From the NCBI RefSeq assembly GCF_003182255.1, contig NZ_QGTQ01000019.1:1-64000 (forward strand): 64,000 bases of DNA, read 5' to 3'. The position numbers were made by a program, and so were the translations under genes. The notes under the pieces are model-generated. The model did not search any database. It was not told the DNA's origin and saw nothing but the letters and a program-made list of their open reading frames with translations. The stretch comes from Paenibacillus cellulosilyticus. Lineage in GTDB: Bacteria; Bacillota; Bacilli; Paenibacillales; Paenibacillaceae. Within the stretch, counting starts at the first letter, position 1, and each line of letters starts with the position of its first letter. Positions 61,024 through 64,000 of the stretch are shown in pieces.

Positions 61024-62424
61024 TCAGCCTATCGCTTGGGGTGCGACGGGCAGCGTAACCGCAATAACTGCGCCGCCTTCCGCTCCATTCTCCTCTGCTT
61101 CAACCGTTCCGCCGTGCAGCGTAACGATCTGCTTCACAATGGATAATCCGAGTCCGTTGCCGCCGATGCTCCGATCGCGGGAAGGATCTGCCTTATAGAA
61201 GCGCTCGAATACGCGAGAACGCGCTTCCTCCGATATACCCGGACCTGAATCGCTTACTCTTACGGTAACGGCTTTTCCGCCTCCACTCACCTGCATCCAA
61301 ATGGTAATGCGCCCGCTCTCCGGCGTAAACTTAATCGCATTGTTAAGAATGTTATGCCACACCTGATTCAGTCCATCCGCGTCAGCATCCACCGTCGTCT
61401 CGAGCAAATGAAGCTCCAGCTCGATCGATTTTCTCGCCCATTGCGGCTCGCAGCTTAAAACAACATCTCGCAGCTGGCGATCCAATTGAATGGGCTGCGG
61501 GTGGAATGGATGATGCTGCGAATCGAGCGAAGCCAGCCGCAGCAAGCCGTCGCTCAGCCGCGACAACCGGCCGCTCTCTTGCTTAATAATATCAACATAA
61601 TGAGTGCGTTCTTCCTCCGTCACCTCAGAACTGCGGAGAGCCTCTGCGAAGCCGCCAATCGATGTTAGCGGCGATTGCAGCTCATGGGAGACGCTGGAGA
61701 CGAATTCCGACCGCATCGTCTCGATGCGGCTGAGGCTGTCCGCCATTTGGTTGAAGCTGTCGGCGAGCTTGCCCAGCTCGTCCTTTCGATTCATATTCAC
61801 ACGAACCGAGAAATCCCCCTTCGCAAGACGGGCCGTTGCTCGCATTAGCTGCTTGAGCGGACTCACCAAGTAGTGCGCGGCAATGAGGAACAGCAAGCTG
61901 CCGACGATCAGCATGGTCAGGAGCAGCATATTCGACGTCCGCATGAAGCTTCGCTCCTGCGGGACACGGTCTGGACTGACGAAGATCGCGAGCTCCAGCT
62001 GACCGAAGTGCGCCACTTTTCCGACTGTCATTCTTGGCAGTTGGCCCTTCATATCATCCTGATTCAGCGAGCCGATGACCATATGTCCGCTGAACACCTC
62101 TTCAACCTGTTCCGCCGTCATCTGGGTGCCCATCGCGCGAAAATGCTGCCCGAAGCCGAACCAGCGGCCATCGGCGCTGACGCCAACGATGGACACGTTT
62201 TGCAAACGAGCCGCCTCCGATAAGAATGGCAGCAGCGCACGAGGCGCTGCCACATTGTATAACCGTTCAATGTCGGCAATCGTATTGCCCAGCTGCACCG
62301 ACACCTCGGTTCTTATATCCCGCTTGAACGTTTGGCTCGTATAAATAAAGGATGCCGCGATGCTGACTAGGACGACAATGAGAAACATGCCGACCAGGCG
62401 AACGTACAGACTGCGGATGATCAC
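61024..62424 (-). CDS. HAMP sensor histidine kinase (HssS-like)
   Basis: 466 aa. Two membrane helices (about residues 9-28 and 167-190) flank an outside sensor domain; HAMP (SPLKQLMRATARLAKGDF, near 190-240), then VSSVSHELQSPLTSIGGF with the phospho-His, WHNILNNAIKFTP (N-box), VSDSGPGI (G1) and NGLGLSIVKQIV (G2). It overlaps its response regulator by 4 bases. The regulator is very like HssR, so a heme-type signal is possible but the hrtAB exporter genes are not nearby. Confidence 0.93.
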   Translation of the reverse strand: MIIRSLYVRLVGMFLIVVLVSIAASFIYTSQTFKRDIRTEVSVQLGNTIADIERLYNVAAPRALLPFLSEAARLQNVSIVGVSADGRWFGFGQHFRAMGTQMTAEQVEEVFSGHMVIGSLNQDDMKGQLPRMTVGKVAHFGQLELAIFVSPDRVPQERSFMRTSNMLLLTMLIVGSLLFLIAAHYLVSPLKQLMRATARLAKGDFSVRVNMNRKDELGKLADSFNQMADSLSRIETMRSEFVSSVSHELQSPLTSIGGFAEALRSSEVTEEERTHYVDIIKQESGRLSRLSDGLLRLASLDSQHHPFHPQPIQLDRQLRDVVLSCEPQWARKSIELELHLLETTVDADADGLNQVWHNILNNAIKFTPESGRITIWMQVSGGGKAVTVRVSDSGPGISEEARSRVFERFYKADPSRDRSIGGNGLGLSIVKQIVTLHGGTVEAEENGAEGGAVIAVTLPVAPQAIG

Positions 62425-63101
62425 CCTGTCACCTCCAGCCGATAGCCAAGGCCGCGAATCGTTGTGATCCTAAAGCCCGACGTATCTTCTGGAAACCGTT
62501 CGCGCAGCCGTTTTACATGGACGTCGACCGTCCGCTCGTCGCCTTCGTAATCAACACCCCATAACTGCTCGATGAGCTGTTCGCGGGCGAATGTTTTGTT
62601 CGGGTAGCTGGCCATTTTGAACAGGAGCTCGAATTCCTTCGGTGGCAGCTTGACGCGCCCTTCCGGCGCCATGACGTCATATTCCACACGGCTTAGTGTA
62701 ATTCGTCCGACCTCAACGAGATGCGATGCGACGATTTTGTACCGCTTCAGCAGCGCTTTGACCCGTACGACGAGCTCAATAGGATCAAATGGCTTCACCA
62801 AATAGTCGTCTGCGCCGAGTTCAAACGCCCGCACCTTGTGCGCAGTCTCACCTTTTGCCGTTAGCATGAGCAGCGGAAGATCCTGTCCATACGTATCACG
62901 AAGCGCCTCGCACAACGCCCAGCCGTCCATTCGGGGCATCATAATGTCCATAATAACCATATCGGGGCGCACTGATTCCAGCTGCTGCAGCGCATCCTCA
63001 CCATCGTTTGCCTGCAGCACTTCGAAGCCCTCCCGCTTCAGGAAGACGCTCGATAAGGTGCGGATGTTCGCGTCATCGTCTACTACTAATATTTTAGCCA
63101 C
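62421..63101 (-). CDS. OmpR-family response regulator (HssR-like)
   Basis: 226 aa from GTG 63101 (AAGGAGAG 6 bases upstream; the frame reaches 63179 unsupported). Receiver: ILVVDDDANIR, phospho-Asp in VIMDIMMPRMDG, MLTAKG, LVKPFDP. The DNA-binding end LPPKEFELLFKMASYPNKTF and YEGDERTVDVHVKRLRER closely resembles HssR. Coupled to the kinase. Confidence 0.94.
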   Translation of the reverse strand: MAKILVVDDDANIRTLSSVFLKREGFEVLQANDGEDALQQLESVRPDMVIMDIMMPRMDGWALCEALRDTYGQDLPLLMLTAKGETAHKVRAFELGADDYLVKPFDPIELVVRVKALLKRYKIVASHLVEVGRITLSRVEYDVMAPEGRVKLPPKEFELLFKMASYPNKTFAREQLIEQLWGVDYEGDERTVDVHVKRLRERFPEDTSGFRITTIRGLGYRLEVTG

Positions 63102-63207
63102 TAAGCTCTCTCCTTCATTCCTGTTGACCGACCGTTCAAATAATGAAACACTGACTCTATCATAGCATAGCGCTGTCAACCAGTCCTTAGAGAAGGCTTA
63201 AAATCCA

Positions 63208-63236
63208 TTGACAACGCTTTGTAATAAATCTAAACT
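63208..63236 (+). promoter_or_regulatory. trxB promoter
   Basis: TTGACA (63208-63213), 17-base spacer, TAAACT (63231-63236); about 57 bases before the trxB start. Confidence 0.6.
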
Positions 63237-63293
63237 AGAAACAACTTCAACTGTACACAATTCAGATACAGTTCCATTCAGGAGGATGTCCTT

Positions 63294-64000
63294 ATGCACA
63301 AAACTATTATTATCGGTACCGGACCTGCCGGACTTACAGCTGCTATCTATCTGGCACGCGCCAACATGGCGCCGCTCGTTATTGAAGGCCCGCAGCCAGG
63401 CGGACAGCTGACGACAACAACGGAAGTTGAGAACTTCCCCGGCTTCCCAGAAGGCATACTCGGCTCCGAGCTGATGTCCAATATGCGCAAGCAGGCGCAG
63501 CGTTTCGGCGCTACGTTCACAACAGGCTGGGTCAACAGCGTTGACTTCAGCGAGCGTCCTTTCACCATTAACGTCGAGGGCGGCAAAGTGTTCCAAGCGG
63601 AATCGATCATTATTTCGACTGGCGCTTCGGCCAAATACCTCGGTATCCCAGGCGAGCAGACGAACGTTGGACGCGGCGTCAGCACATGCGCAACCTGCGA
63701 CGGTTTCTTCTTCCGCGGCAAAAAAATTATCGTCATCGGCGGCGGCGACTCCGCAATGGAAGAAGCGCACTTCCTGACTCGCTTCGCAACGGATGTCACG
63801 CTTGTACACCGCCGCGAAGAGCTTCGCGCTTCGAAGATCATGCAGGACCGCGCTCGTTCCAACGAGAAAATCAGCTGGGCGCTTAACAATACGCCAGTTG
63901 AGGTTGTCGCAAGCGGCATGGGCGTAACGGGTCTGAAAGTCGTTAACAACGTTAGCGGCCAAGAAGAAATCATTCCAGCAGACGGCGTATTCGTTGCGAT
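63294..64000 (+). CDS. trxB: Thioredoxin reductase, 5-prime part (cut by window edge)
   Basis: NADPH-dependent flavoenzyme reducing thioredoxin. ATG 63294 has GGAGG 8 bases upstream; 235 codons are present and the frame is open at the right edge. FAD motif IIIGTGPAGLTAAIYLAR at the N-terminus, GGQLTTTTEVENFPGFPEG, the redox disulfide CATCDGFFF near residue 130, and the NADPH motif IIVIGGGDSAMEEAHFLTR. The last third (GD...ATP-type FAD contact) lies outside. It would also supply electrons to the Bcp-type peroxidase and ribonucleotide reductase. Confidence 0.96.
   Translation, partial: MHKTIIIGTGPAGLTAAIYLARANMAPLVIEGPQPGGQLTTTTEVENFPGFPEGILGSELMSNMRKQAQRFGATFTTGWVNSVDFSERPFTINVEGGKVFQAESIIISTGASAKYLGIPGEQTNVGRGVSTCATCDGFFFRGKKIIVIGGGDSAMEEAHFLTRFATDVTLVHRREELRASKIMQDRARSNEKISWALNNTPVEVVASGMGVTGLKVVNNVSGQEEIIPADGVFVA

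Overview
The window looks like a chromosomal segment of a Paenibacillus-type member of the Bacillales. The support is strong AGGAGG ribosome binding sites, GTG and TTG starts with good Shine-Dalgarno spacing, vegetative promoters of the TTGACA/TATAAT kind, abundant T-tailed hairpin terminators, and Bacillus-type gene families (nrdIEF, lepB, yneF, csoR-copA-copZ, araR, nucleoside tri-/diphosphatase, LCP protein, a Tyr-Gly/Pro-Gly-rich protein resembling spore surface proteins). There are no rRNA or tRNA genes, no CRISPR array, and no prophage or transposase gene. The genus assignment is inference.

Layout. 1-600 holds nothing recognisable. 616-3685: rsgA, a tiny transcription unit with its own promoter and terminator, and a polysaccharide deacetylase. 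4067-7673: nrdI-nrdE-nrdF, with an NrdR-like palindrome over the promoter. 8358-9996: a divergent metal-sensor/CDF exporter pair. 10380-13954: a Bcp peroxiredoxin and a TetR/MMPL divergent pair with the operator inside the promoter spacer. 14137-16804: a three-gene ABC-2 exporter. 17049-19597: an LCP protein and hemL. 19690-21855: two zinc-ribbon membrane proteins. 22717-25642: a two-component system. 25857-32305, mostly on the minus strand: nucleoside phosphorylase, inositol monophosphatase, TauE-type permease, uvsE, a small conserved protein, ddl and an amidase-domain protein. 32583-40057: aconitase, LysR/DapA-like divergent pair, a 51-bp tandem repeat array, an IclR regulator and a membrane-anchored alpha/beta hydrolase. 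40202-47385: a fused superoxide dismutase, an orphan Fur-box promoter, folE, yneF, queG, a broken rnhA, lepB, a DUF402 phosphatase, an acetyltransferase and sodA. 47564-54702: the Pro/Gly-rich protein, an SsuE-like reductase, a Deg-type protease with a zinc-ribbon/FxLYD protein, an Rrf2 regulator, araD and araR. 55334-60035: a copper module (copZ, a His/Met-rich lipoprotein, copA, csoR). 60023-64000: galU, an HssRS-like two-component system and trxB, which runs off the right edge.

Functional threads are metal homeostasis (CDF exporter, copper module, Fur box), redox and oxidative stress (Bcp, two SODs, TrxB, NrdIEF), envelope synthesis and sensing (deacetylase, LCP, Ddl, GalU, zinc-ribbon membrane proteins, protease), and arabinose use.

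The most unusual content is between the genes. A MITE-like family with GTTCAAAAAG ends occurs three times (4067, 14050, 55609). Two distant intergenic regions carry arrays of about 23-bp palindromes starting TTAAG and ending CTTA, with almost the same spacing pattern (52-63-53 and 52-63-52 bp). A third region has nine 26-bp palindromes at an exact 51-bp period. A GC-rich dispersed repeat supplies the C-terminus and stop codon of the nucleoside phosphorylase, and a truncated phosphorylase relic lies beside another partial copy. There is also a consensus promoter with a perfect Fur box that leads into the antisense strand of a SOD gene, and an rnhA frame interrupted by one in-frame stop.
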